Part shown: positions 55,303 to 62,581 of the stretch, one piece after another
Position numbering within the stretch: position 1 is the first letter of the stretch
How the letters are laid out: every line of letters starts with the position of its first letter
IMG/VR virus record: IMGVR_UViG_3300028837_000933
Location: 57,821 to 121,820 of that record
From: a virus
Strand: one strand, 5' to 3'
DNA length: 64,000 bases
Translations under genes and position numbers: made by a program
Notes under the pieces: generated by a model
Databases searched by the model: none
The model's input: the letters and a program-made list of their open reading frames with translations, nothing else
Told to the model about the DNA's origin: nothing

Positions 55303-56010
55303 ATGATACACCCAAGAGATCAAGAGTGTCTCGGAACAGGCGATATGCAAGACTACGCCCATGCACTGACCCTGGCGCTTGGGTTCGGCTACAGGGTCAT
55401 TGGCTTATCGGCCAAGAACCGCGCCAACATCGAGACTCCGAACGGGCTGGTGTTTTTCATTCGGGCAGAGGCTGTGGCTGGCAGCAATTGGTTCGAGAGC
55501 ACGAGCGCCTGGATGGAGCACGATCCGGCTGGCAAGTGGGCACTCGGCCCGGTTTGGCCCTTGTCGGATGACGGCTACGAGGGCGACCACTGCGCCACAA
55601 CAGAGGCGAAATGCCAAGAGATCCTGGTTCCGCACTCCAGACCCATGCTCTATGTTGCCAAACAGGTGAAAACCAAGCTGTTACCAGCGCTCGAGCTTGC
55701 CCACCACTGGCGCGTGGAAGGCATCACAGTCTACGATGCCCGCATCGCCGCCCGCAAGGCGCTGATGGACACGGTGGGCAACGCTCTAGGAATCGAACCA
55801 CAGGTCTATTCCGCATCCCTACGCCGAGAAACGAGCTTCGCCTTGCCGGACCGAGCGTACCAGCATCCTAGGGACAACGGAGCCGTGACCTTGCACATGA
55901 GGGTCTACACGATGGACAACCTGTATCTGAATCTGCAAAACCTACCCGTTGAGCTTGCTGTTGAGATAGGCAAGCTGGTCAACGGTTGGCTGGAGACCAA
56001 GGACACCTAG
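55303..56010 (+). CDS. Hypothetical protein
   Basis: 235 residues, mixed alpha/beta (FGYRVIGLSAKNRANIETPN; TKLLPALELAHHWRVEGITV). No catalytic motif recognised. AGGAGAGGCG site, cotranscribed with 54,872, followed by a strong hairpin. Confidence 0.65.
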   Translation: MIHPRDQECLGTGDMQDYAHALTLALGFGYRVIGLSAKNRANIETPNGLVFFIRAEAVAGSNWFESTSAWMEHDPAGKWALGPVWPLSDDGYEGDHCATTEAKCQEILVPHSRPMLYVAKQVKTKLLPALELAHHWRVEGITVYDARIAARKALMDTVGNALGIEPQVYSASLRRETSFALPDRAYQHPRDNGAVTLHMRVYTMDNLYLNLQNLPVELAVEIGKLVNGWLETKDT

Positions 56011-56017
56011 CTGTATG

Positions 56018-56051
56018 ACAGAGTCGGCGCCAACGTTAGCGCCGACTCTGT
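56018..56051. terminator. Strong symmetrical hairpin
   Basis: ACAGAGTCGGCGC (56018-56030) pairs with GCGCCGACTCTGT (56039-56051), 13 bp, 8-nt loop; no T-tract. Lies directly after the 55,303 gene. Confidence 0.65.
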
Positions 56052-56153
56052 ACCACAGAGCACGGAGGGTACTAGGAGTACCGTGTGCGCCCCGCAGTAT
56101 AGCACAGTCCCGCTCGCAGAGCAAACCACAGGCGCACGAATGGAGGGCTAGAA

Positions 56154-56801
56154 ATGCACGTAGTTGTCGTCAAGTCGGCCTCATTATCCGCCGAACAGTG
56201 CAAGGCGCTGGCTGGCTTTGGGCGCTTGCACTATGAGGCCCAGCACGCAGAGGTTCTTGTCGAGCCGCCGTATCCGCGCCGACCGAACGTTGAGCGCTTG
56301 ATTCTGCTCTTGGCCGACTTGGGCATCCGGGCCTGGGGTTCGTACCGCAAGCTGCCGGAGTACTCGCTGTACGTGCCCGTTGAGCGGCTCGAGTGGAGCG
56401 AGTATCGCCGTGAGCCCTATCTCGGAGGGACGCAGTTGCTCGGGAGCCTAATTGCCGCCAAGCGCACCAACATCATGTGCCGATGGTGCCACGAGGGCTT
56501 GCTCTCAGGCGTCCTCAGCGTTGACAACGTCTCACGCCCGAATCTGTACACGACCATCTTGTATTGTGACGTGTGTCGGCGCAAGGCGCGGTTTCTTGGC
56601 AGTATCCCGCAGGACGAATGGCTTGCCCTGGCAGTCTATGCCGAAAAGGCACCGCGTGTTGAGCGTGGTGAGGAGTACGTCCAGCACGAGTCCTGGCTCA
56701 CCAAAGCCGCCAAGGCCGACTTGCGAGCCATGCCGTTCCAGTACAAGGCGAATCTCGGGCTCGTCAAACGGAAGAAGAAAACGGAGCTGTCCGATGGCTA
56801 A
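56154..56801 (+). CDS. Hypothetical zinc-binding protein
   Basis: 215 residues. CRWCHEG (near 109) and YCDVCRRK (near 138) form a likely zinc site in the middle; the C-terminal quarter is basic. GGAGGGCTAG site. The next gene starts inside its end (ATG 56794) and is cut by the adapter insertion. Confidence 0.65.
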   Translation: MHVVVVKSASLSAEQCKALAGFGRLHYEAQHAEVLVEPPYPRRPNVERLILLLADLGIRAWGSYRKLPEYSLYVPVERLEWSEYRREPYLGGTQLLGSLIAAKRTNIMCRWCHEGLLSGVLSVDNVSRPNLYTTILYCDVCRRKARFLGSIPQDEWLALAVYAEKAPRVERGEEYVQHESWLTKAAKADLRAMPFQYKANLGLVKRKKKTELSDG

Positions 56802-56821
56802 GCCAACCCGCACGTTGACGC
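56794..56821 (+). pseudogene. Gene truncated by adapter artefact
   Basis: ATG 56794 opens a frame (MAKPTRTLTP) that overlaps the preceding stop, as is usual for genes here, but after nine or ten codons enters adapter sequence. The real gene is missing from this assembly. Confidence 0.65.
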
Positions 56822-56894
56822 CTGTCTCTTATACACATCTCCGAGCCCACGAGACTAGGCATGATCTCGTATGCCGTCTTCTGCTTGAAAAAAA
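56822..56894. other. Illumina Nextera adapter embedded in the assembly (artefact)
   Basis: CTGTCTCTTATACACATCT (56822-56840) is the Tn5 mosaic end; CCGAGCCCACGAGAC (56841-56855) is the read-2 adapter arm; TAGGCATG (56856-56863) equals the N706 index; 56864-56887 is the P7 flow-cell oligo; seven A follow. Its translation (SYTHLRAHETRHD...) is a well-known database artefact. Sequence to the left and right may not be adjacent in nature. Confidence 0.97.
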
Positions 56895-56996
56895 GCTTGA
56901 CCGGCGAGCAAACGCGTTTTGCTGGCCTTAGTCCCTAAGCCGTCATTTTTGCGTTTCGTTAGTCTCCTAATCGTTCACTTACGAATCCTATCGGCA
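56895..56996. other. Sequence after the adapter junction
   Basis: No gene seen. Begins abruptly after the adapter; includes an imperfect palindrome AGCAAACGCGTTTTGCT and leads into promoter P9. Confidence 0.5.
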
Positions 56997-57034
56997 CAAT
57001 CGCCGCGCACGGTTCAACGTTCAATAGGTATCAC
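56997..57034 (+). promoter_or_regulatory. Phage-type promoter P9
   Basis: CAATCG (56997-57002), 15 nt, CGTTCAATAGGTATC from 57018. Confidence 0.65.
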
Positions 57035-57054
57035 AGAGAAAGGGAGGGAGTCCG

Positions 57055-58329
57055 ATGAAAGTAACGATCCGCGTAGAAGATTTACAGTCTGCTCTCGGGC
57101 GCACGCTACCAGCCGCCGTGAAGAACTCCAGCTTGCGCGTCCTGAGCATGGTCAGGATCAAGGCAGAGGAAGACGCCCTGGTTCTCGCCGCGAACAATCT
57201 GGAACTGTCCGTGACCGTCACGCTCGACAAGGGCGTTGAGGTCGAAGAGACGGGTGCTGTCTGCATCCCGGCTCACACGCTCTACGACTTGGTGCGCGAA
57301 CTGAACGGTTCCGCCGATGTCACCCTGGCGACCCCGCCACCGCCCGACCCGCCCCAAGCGCTCGTAGATGATGCGATCGAGAACGGCACCGAGTTGGAAT
57401 GGGAGCCACCGCTACCGTTCCGCTTGCTGATCAACAGCGAGGCCAGCGAGGCGTATCTCGATGGCCTCACCGATGACGAGTACCCGCTACCGATGACAGG
57501 CGCCGAGGAACTCGAACTGTACGAGTGGGCGAAGGGTTCCGACTTTGCCCGCCAGTCCAACACCGTGATCACCAGCGCCGCGAGTGACGAATCGGTCATC
57601 GTGCTGACCCAGATCCTGTTCGACTTTGAGCAGGAAACGCCCGCCCTGGCCACCGCCGATGGATTCCGAATGGCCTGCCTGGGGACACCCCGCAAGCCGG
57701 AAGGAAACGCCAGAGAGGTCTTGCTCAGCGCGTCAGCCGTCAAGGCTATCATGCGGAGCATCGATGCGAAAGAACCGTTGACCGCCGCCTTGCTCTACGA
57801 TGAAGAGGACGCGACACAGCGCCACGTTCGGTTCGAGTCGGGCAACGCTATCATCGTCTGCCAGAGCATGGGTGCCAAGTTCCCGCCCTATCCCGACTTT
57901 GCACCCAAGACGCAGTTGTTTGGCGTCACGCTCAACGCCGAGCCGTTCCTGCGCAAGTTGGCGCTGGCTAACCTGTTCACGGGTGGCACGCACGTCCTAC
58001 GTCTTACCGTCCGGAACGGCGAGAGCCCTGAGCTTGCGATGAACGCCGTGGATGACAGCCTTGGCACGCTCAACGATTCCGTTCCAGTGACCTTGGAGTT
58101 CTACCATGACAGCGACGATGCAGAGGAAGAGGATTCCGAACCCGCGCCGTTCCAGTACGGCCTCAATCTGGTCTACTTTCGCGACTTGCTCAAAAGCGCG
58201 GTCGGTGCATCGGGGGAGAGCAATGTAACCCTGGAGTTTTCCGACTCTGGTTCTCCGATGACCGTCAAACCCGCTGACGAGGCCGAGTTCTTGGGAGTGT
58301 GTATGCCGTTGAGTCTGCTTATCCAGTAG
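57055..58329 (+). CDS. dnaN: DNA polymerase sliding clamp (beta subunit)
   Basis: 424 residues, three clamp domains: MKVTIRVEDLQSALGRTLPA start, IPAHTLYDLVRELNGSADVT (domain 1 end), ATADGFRMACLGTPRK and LLSASAVKAIMRSI (domain 2), GAKFPPYPDFAPKTQ, and the C-terminal CMPLSLL strand. Longer than cellular clamps (about 365-380) because of an acidic insertion near residues 100-165 and one near 355-365. It tethers a DNA polymerase; none is seen in the window. GAAAGGGAGGG site, own promoter, own terminator. Confidence 0.88.
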   Translation: MKVTIRVEDLQSALGRTLPAAVKNSSLRVLSMVRIKAEEDALVLAANNLELSVTVTLDKGVEVEETGAVCIPAHTLYDLVRELNGSADVTLATPPPPDPPQALVDDAIENGTELEWEPPLPFRLLINSEASEAYLDGLTDDEYPLPMTGAEELELYEWAKGSDFARQSNTVITSAASDESVIVLTQILFDFEQETPALATADGFRMACLGTPRKPEGNAREVLLSASAVKAIMRSIDAKEPLTAALLYDEEDATQRHVRFESGNAIIVCQSMGAKFPPYPDFAPKTQLFGVTLNAEPFLRKLALANLFTGGTHVLRLTVRNGESPELAMNAVDDSLGTLNDSVPVTLEFYHDSDDAEEEDSEPAPFQYGLNLVYFRDLLKSAVGASGESNVTLEFSDSGSPMTVKPADEAEFLGVCMPLSLLIQ

Positions 58330-58348
58330 CCCAACGCGCCGTTGGCTA

Positions 58349-58378
58349 GGGCCGGGACCATCCCGGCCCTTTTCTTTT
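58349..58378 (+). terminator. Rho-independent terminator after the clamp gene
   Basis: GGGCCGGGA CCA TCCCGGCCC followed by TTTTCTTTT. Confidence 0.9.
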
Positions 58379-58416
58379 GCCCGCATCCTCTGTCGTTCCC
58401 ATCGGAACCGCAAACA

Positions 58417-58456
58417 CAATCAAAAGGGCCTGTTCTACGTTAGACAGATACCACAG
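58417..58456 (+). promoter_or_regulatory. Phage-type promoter P10
   Basis: CAATCA (58417-58422), 15 nt, CGTTAGACAGATACC from 58438. A GTTCCCATCGGAACCGC palindrome lies just upstream. Confidence 0.65.
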
Positions 58457-58473
58457 AAAGGGAGGGAGCCAAG

Positions 58474-59793
58474 ATGGAGAAAAAGGTAACGTTCGATGAA
58501 CTGTTTCCTGGTCTTACGGACGGCTTGACGGTCGCCAAGCCAGATCAGGAAACGCATCTGGACGCCATGCGCGAACAGATCGCCGCGCAGTTCGGGATCG
58601 AGGAGCCGTCCACCCTGCAAGGGCGCCGGCTCGAAATGGACTATCTGCGCGAAAATGGTATCTGGATCAGCGTCCACTGTCACGGCACATCGATGTTCAC
58701 GCGCACCGTGTCCTGGGAAGAGTTGGGCATCCCCCACGATGACCCCCGCGTTGGGCTTATCACGAGAGGCATCAAGCACGTCATCCCCAAGAAAGCAAGT
58801 GACAAGCTGCTCAGCTTGGAGCGCCGCGCCCGCTACGCTCTCCGCAAGTGGGGCGTGTCGGTCGGCGGGATGACCGGCTACTACTGGCTCTGCGGAACCG
58901 TGGCACCAGAGGACGAGGGCGATCCCGATGTGAAGTCGGCCTACGAGAAATGGAAAGAGGCCCACGATGCAATCCTGGCCGAACTCGAAGAGCACAAGGC
59001 CATGATCATCGAGAACCTTGACGAATGGCGTGACGTGCGGTTGCCAGAAGTCTTTGGCGAGATCGCAGACAAGGCGTATACCCAGCGCAAGGCGATCACG
59101 AACGGCTCGAACGGCACACGCAAGGCTTACCGCGAGCTGATCATCCGCGCCGCTCAGCAAGCCATGCCGATAGCAAAAGACGTGCAGTATGGCATCTGGT
59201 TCGGCCACAGCACCCAGTTCCTGCTGAACCCGAAAGAGGTCGAGGCAGAGCTTGCGGTCATCGATGAGATCCGCGCCGTCTCCAAGGCCAAGCGCGATGT
59301 GGTCGAGGCTAGGGCCAGCGCCGAGAAAGCCAAGGCCACGAAACAAGAGGATGTCGCGTGGGCGGAGCGTCGGGCTGAACTGTCCCGGCTAGAGGCCATG
59401 CGCGAGGCGGAGATCGCCCACGCAGCCGAAGAGCTTCAGCGGATGGGTTCCCCGTTACAGACCGTGCTCGACTCGATGGAGAGCCAGCTGTACTCCGCGG
59501 TCGTGGCCATGCGCGACAAGGTGAGCGCCAAGGGTTATCTGCACGGCAAGCAGAAAGAGCAAGCGAACAACGTCATCGAACTGTACAACACGCTCAAGGG
59601 GCTAGGCGGCGACCGTCTCCGCTCGGAGATCCTCAAGCTCGAGATCGCCATGGAGACACCTGGCGAGAAGTTCGCCACAGACGGTGACGCGGTCGTTGCC
59701 GCACTCAACGAACTGGCCCGCCAGACCGTAGAGGCCGCGCAGCGAGTGGCCAAGTCCGCAGGTTCGGGCCGTGCAGCCTACGTTGACTTTTAG
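58474..59793 (+). CDS. Large coiled-coil hypothetical protein
   Basis: 439 residues. LLSLERRARYALRKWGVSVG (about 110-130) and the helical layout recall DUF3150-type proteins often encoded near MoxR-like AAA genes; an AAA gene lies 2.8 kb downstream. Residues ~155-200 and 265-330 form charged helices likely to coil (ELSRLEAMREAEIAHAAEEL). Own promoter and terminator. Family assignment is tentative. Confidence 0.6.
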   Translation: MEKKVTFDELFPGLTDGLTVAKPDQETHLDAMREQIAAQFGIEEPSTLQGRRLEMDYLRENGIWISVHCHGTSMFTRTVSWEELGIPHDDPRVGLITRGIKHVIPKKASDKLLSLERRARYALRKWGVSVGGMTGYYWLCGTVAPEDEGDPDVKSAYEKWKEAHDAILAELEEHKAMIIENLDEWRDVRLPEVFGEIADKAYTQRKAITNGSNGTRKAYRELIIRAAQQAMPIAKDVQYGIWFGHSTQFLLNPKEVEAELAVIDEIRAVSKAKRDVVEARASAEKAKATKQEDVAWAERRAELSRLEAMREAEIAHAAEELQRMGSPLQTVLDSMESQLYSAVVAMRDKVSAKGYLHGKQKEQANNVIELYNTLKGLGGDRLRSEILKLEIAMETPGEKFATDGDAVVAALNELARQTVEAAQRVAKSAGSGRAAYVDF

Positions 59794-59814
59794 ACCCACT
59801 GGACAACGAACCGA

Positions 59815-59840
59815 GACCGGGGCCACGCGCCCCGGTCTTT
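59815..59840 (+). terminator. Rho-independent terminator
   Basis: Identical stem to 54,111 (GACCGGGGC/GCCCCGGTC) plus the same TTTATCGTTTCCGCACAATCG flank that enters the next promoter. Confidence 0.85.
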
Positions 59841-59852
59841 ATCGTTTCCGCA

Positions 59853-59892
59853 CAATCGCTGTGCCCGCTCGGACGTTTGACAGATACCACAG
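59853..59892 (+). promoter_or_regulatory. Phage-type promoter P11
   Basis: CAATCG (59853-59858), 15 nt, CGTTTGACAGATACC from 59874. Confidence 0.65.
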
Positions 59893-59908
59893 AGTGAGGA
59901 GGGATAGA

Positions 59909-60289
59909 ATGGACACGAAAAAGCGTAGTGAACTGGTCAACACGCTCTTGAATGGCATGATCCCCGTCCTGCGGATCACTGGTCATCTGAGCGGTGAGCG
60001 GCAGATCGTTGTCATCGACTGCCGCCAGGAAAATGGCAACATGCCCGTCCAGAGCTTGGTCATGCCATTGGCCGAAGTCCTCAAGATAGCCGATGGCAAA
60101 GAGGCGCAGAAGATGCGCAAGCTCGCACGGCGCCTGGAGCCAGGGTTCCCCGAACTGGGTGTGCTGGTGTACTTTATGGCCGAGAAGAAGGCCGAATCTG
60201 ACACTCGGTTGGTGCTGCCTCAGCTTGACGTTTGCCGACCGTTGCTCACGATGCACACCGCCAAGGAACTAGAGGTGATGCCATCGTGA
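59909..60289 (+). CDS. Hypothetical protein
   Basis: 126 residues, mixed alpha/beta (GMIPVLRITGHLSGERQIVV; KEAQKMRKLARRLEPGFPEL). First gene of the P11 operon, GAGGAGGGAT site, start ATG 59909. Ends overlapping the next GTG. Function unknown. Confidence 0.6.
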   Translation: MDTKKRSELVNTLLNGMIPVLRITGHLSGERQIVVIDCRQENGNMPVQSLVMPLAEVLKIADGKEAQKMRKLARRLEPGFPELGVLVYFMAEKKAESDTRLVLPQLDVCRPLLTMHTAKELEVMPS

Positions 60290-60498
60290 CGCACCAGCTG
60301 ACGACCATCAAGATCGAGGTGCTCAGCGAGGGGCCGTACGAGTACCATTCCCTGCACCGTCTTGCCTATGACACCGACGAAGGCCCTTGCAGCGCCAAGG
60401 TTCGCATCACGGGCCAGCGGGAATTGACCGAGGACGAGCTTATCGCTGAGTGCGAACGCCAGCACACCGAGCCTGAGTTTTTCCTAGTGACGGAGTAG
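60286..60498 (+). CDS. Small hypothetical protein, GTG start
   Basis: 70 residues from GTG 60286 (GTGA overlap with the previous stop). Strand-rich (TTIKIEVLSEGPYEYHSLHR) with an acidic helix at the end. Function unknown. Confidence 0.55.
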   Translation: MTHQLTTIKIEVLSEGPYEYHSLHRLAYDTDEGPCSAKVRITGQRELTEDELIAECERQHTEPEFFLVTE

Positions 60499-60505
60499 GG
60501 CGGCG

Positions 60506-61036
60506 ATGCAAGCGAAACGGTTCTTGCTCAGCGAGTTTGAACTGCTACGGGCCACCAACCACATCAGTAAGACGTGGGGTGGTTCGCGGCTCGGCAACAT
60601 AGGACAAGTCGGCGTCTACCATGACGAGGATGGTCGGTTGCGCCCTGACACGTGCGGAACGTACCTACGCCAGTTCTTGATCAGCGTGGAGTTACAGGAC
60701 GACAACGCCTACCCACTACCTGGCGAGGAAACGGTCGGCAAGGCATGGCGCATCCGTATGGGCTTTTGCCAGACGAACATCACGAGAGCGCCATCGGGCG
60801 GTTTCACGCTGGAGATAGGCCCCATGGCGCTGTCTCTTTGTGGTACGGTCGAGCACGTGGTAGGACTGGTCGAGTGTATGCTCGGCAACGCGCCTGAGCG
60901 AGAGAACAAGCTCGAACGCTGGCTAGACCAAGTAATCCGCTGGCGTGAAGAGCGCACCGCGATCGCGCTCGACATCACCGCCCTAATCCGCGAGGACGTA
61001 CTCGCCCACCAGATGGAAGAGGCTTTGATCGACTAA
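60506..61036 (+). CDS. Hypothetical protein
   Basis: 176 residues. Aromatic, Gly-rich N-terminal half and a helical C-terminus (ENKLERWLDQVIRWREERTA). Overlaps the next ATG by 1 base (TAATG). No family recognised. Confidence 0.6.
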   Translation: MQAKRFLLSEFELLRATNHISKTWGGSRLGNIGQVGVYHDEDGRLRPDTCGTYLRQFLISVELQDDNAYPLPGEETVGKAWRIRMGFCQTNITRAPSGGFTLEIGPMALSLCGTVEHVVGLVECMLGNAPERENKLERWLDQVIRWREERTAIALDITALIREDVLAHQMEEALID

Positions 61037-61836
61037 TGGCCAAGAAGAAAGACAAGCGACAGGCTACGTTCATAGACGAGCAGATGGACGCGTTCCTGGA
61101 ACGAGAGACCGAACGCCTTGAGCGCATCGGAGCTGTCAAGGTCACGTGGTCCAAGGCCCAGGAACGCGGCATCTGGAATATGTTCGCGGGCCTACTCACG
61201 TGGGCCATCTGCGATGGAGTTACCGTGTTCCGTGGTGCCGGCTGGACGGCCGGCATGGCGCAGGAGCGCCGCACCGAGGTCGTGCTCGAGCGGCTAGTTC
61301 GCGTAATGCGTTGGGCCAGGGAGTTCCGGGATGCTGAGAAAGAGGCCGTTACCACCGCCGAGTACAAGGACGCGTACCAGCGGTTCTTGTGGCGCAAGAA
61401 ACGACTGACGAAGAGCATGACCAATTGGGAAGCCCTGATCATGCTCAGCGAGGCATCGATGGAGGGACCGCTCAGCCGGGACGCACTGGCGGAGATGATG
61501 CGCTGTTTCGCGCACTGCTACGGTCTCAAGAAATTGGCCGAACTGTGCAAGGACGAGGGCCAGTATGGTCCCTACATCGATCTAAACGCTGTCCAGGAGT
61601 TCCGGTTTCGCAAGCAAACGGGCCGGTTCCCCGCCATCGATGACGCCGAGATTGCCTGGATCAAGTGGGCCAACAGGGAGTGCAAGCGCATCAATACTCC
61701 GCCAGAACTCTGGCCAGGGCTGGGCTTACCCGTAGTCGTGGCCGATCAAGAGCCGCCCGTGCTTGGAATCCCCATGCAAGAAGTGGCACAGGAGATAGGA
61801 AATGAGCGACAGCCAACAGATCCGCATCACGATTGA
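61036..61836 (+). CDS. Hypothetical helical protein
   Basis: 266 residues, largely helical, basic start (MAKKKDKRQATF), one weakly hydrophobic segment (NMFAGLLTWAICDGV) and C-terminal Pro-rich tail. In the same operon as 60,506; overlaps the next gene by 35 bp. Function unknown. Confidence 0.6.
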   Translation: MAKKKDKRQATFIDEQMDAFLERETERLERIGAVKVTWSKAQERGIWNMFAGLLTWAICDGVTVFRGAGWTAGMAQERRTEVVLERLVRVMRWAREFRDAEKEAVTTAEYKDAYQRFLWRKKRLTKSMTNWEALIMLSEASMEGPLSRDALAEMMRCFAHCYGLKKLAELCKDEGQYGPYIDLNAVQEFRFRKQTGRFPAIDDAEIAWIKWANRECKRINTPPELWPGLGLPVVVADQEPPVLGIPMQEVAQEIGNERQPTDPHHD

Positions 61837-62296
61837 CGTGCCGACTGGCGATGTCAGCACAAGCAGCCAGCCTGACGCGATAGCCGAACTGGCTAGACAG
61901 ATCCAGCGCAACCGCAAGGCTTTGGATGACCTATGGCAAGCGTTCCGCGAGGTCTCTCCCGAACTGGTAACGATCTCACCAGAGGCCGAGCGGTATCTGC
62001 ACGACCTATACGTCCAGGCCGCAGCCGCTGTCCGCCGCGCCCGCGAGAGCGAGCGTCTGTATGTCGGCATCCGCACGAATGGTCCAGAGTTACAGTTTTG
62101 CGCGTTGCAGAAACCCTGGACGCTGAGCATAGTTCTGGAAGATGGCGAGAGCCTCACGGAATCGGCCCGCCGACTCATGCGCAAGGCGCACAAGCACGAG
62201 CTGATCAGCGATGCTCTGCCAGTCGAAAGGTTCCTGGCATCGGTCACGCTCTCGCTCCAGGACTTATGCGTAAACGCGACCGAACAGGAGAGCTAG
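61802..62296 (+). CDS. Hypothetical protein
   Basis: 164 residues. A strand-rich start (QIRITIDVPTGDVSTSSQPD), then long helices (RYLHDLYVQAAAAVRRARES). Overlaps 61,036 by 35 bp; start has AGGAGAT upstream. Function unknown. Confidence 0.6.
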   Translation: MSDSQQIRITIDVPTGDVSTSSQPDAIAELARQIQRNRKALDDLWQAFREVSPELVTISPEAERYLHDLYVQAAAAVRRARESERLYVGIRTNGPELQFCALQKPWTLSIVLEDGESLTESARRLMRKAHKHELISDALPVERFLASVTLSLQDLCVNATEQES

Positions 62297-62389
62297 ATGG
62301 CCGCGCTTTGGATCGCTCTAGGTGTAATGCTGATTGCGGTTCTGATCAGCATCCACGAGAAGAACAAGAAACGAAAGGGAGGGAACTGA
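62297..62389 (+). CDS. Small single-pass membrane peptide
   Basis: 30 residues: MAALWIALGVMLIAVLISIH, then a Lys-rich tail. Its end encodes the AAAGGGAGGG ribosome site of the following peptide. Confidence 0.6.
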   Translation: MAALWIALGVMLIAVLISIHEKNKKRKGGN

Positions 62390-62390
62390 A

Positions 62391-62480
62391 ATGGACGCCA
62401 TTGTCTGGTGTTTGATTGGGGCCATGCTGGTGGTTGTTATGGCGGATGTTACCATCCAGATTCGCCGCCACAGTCAGTAG
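62391..62480 (+). CDS. Small single-pass membrane peptide
   Basis: 29 residues: MDAIVWCLIGAMLVVVMADV, then a short basic tail (RRHSQ). Immediately follows the previous membrane peptide, so the two may work as a pair. Confidence 0.6.
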   Translation: MDAIVWCLIGAMLVVVMADVTIQIRRHSQ

Positions 62481-62523
62481 TGTAGCCGTTTCCAATCTTT
62501 GTCATTCCCATAGTAAAATTATA

Positions 62524-62562
62524 CAATCGACTCGCCCCGTTTGTCGTTAGATAGGTATCACA
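62524..62562 (+). promoter_or_regulatory. Phage-type promoter P12
   Basis: CAATCG (62524-62529), 15 nt, CGTTAGATAGGTATC from 62545. Confidence 0.65.
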
Positions 62563-62581
62563 GAGAAAGGGAGGGTCAGAA

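Noticed and set aside
56452-56931. 159-codon frame ending SYTHLRAHETRHD
   Set aside because: Its C-terminal part is translated Nextera adapter; the upstream part is a shadow of the 56,154 gene.
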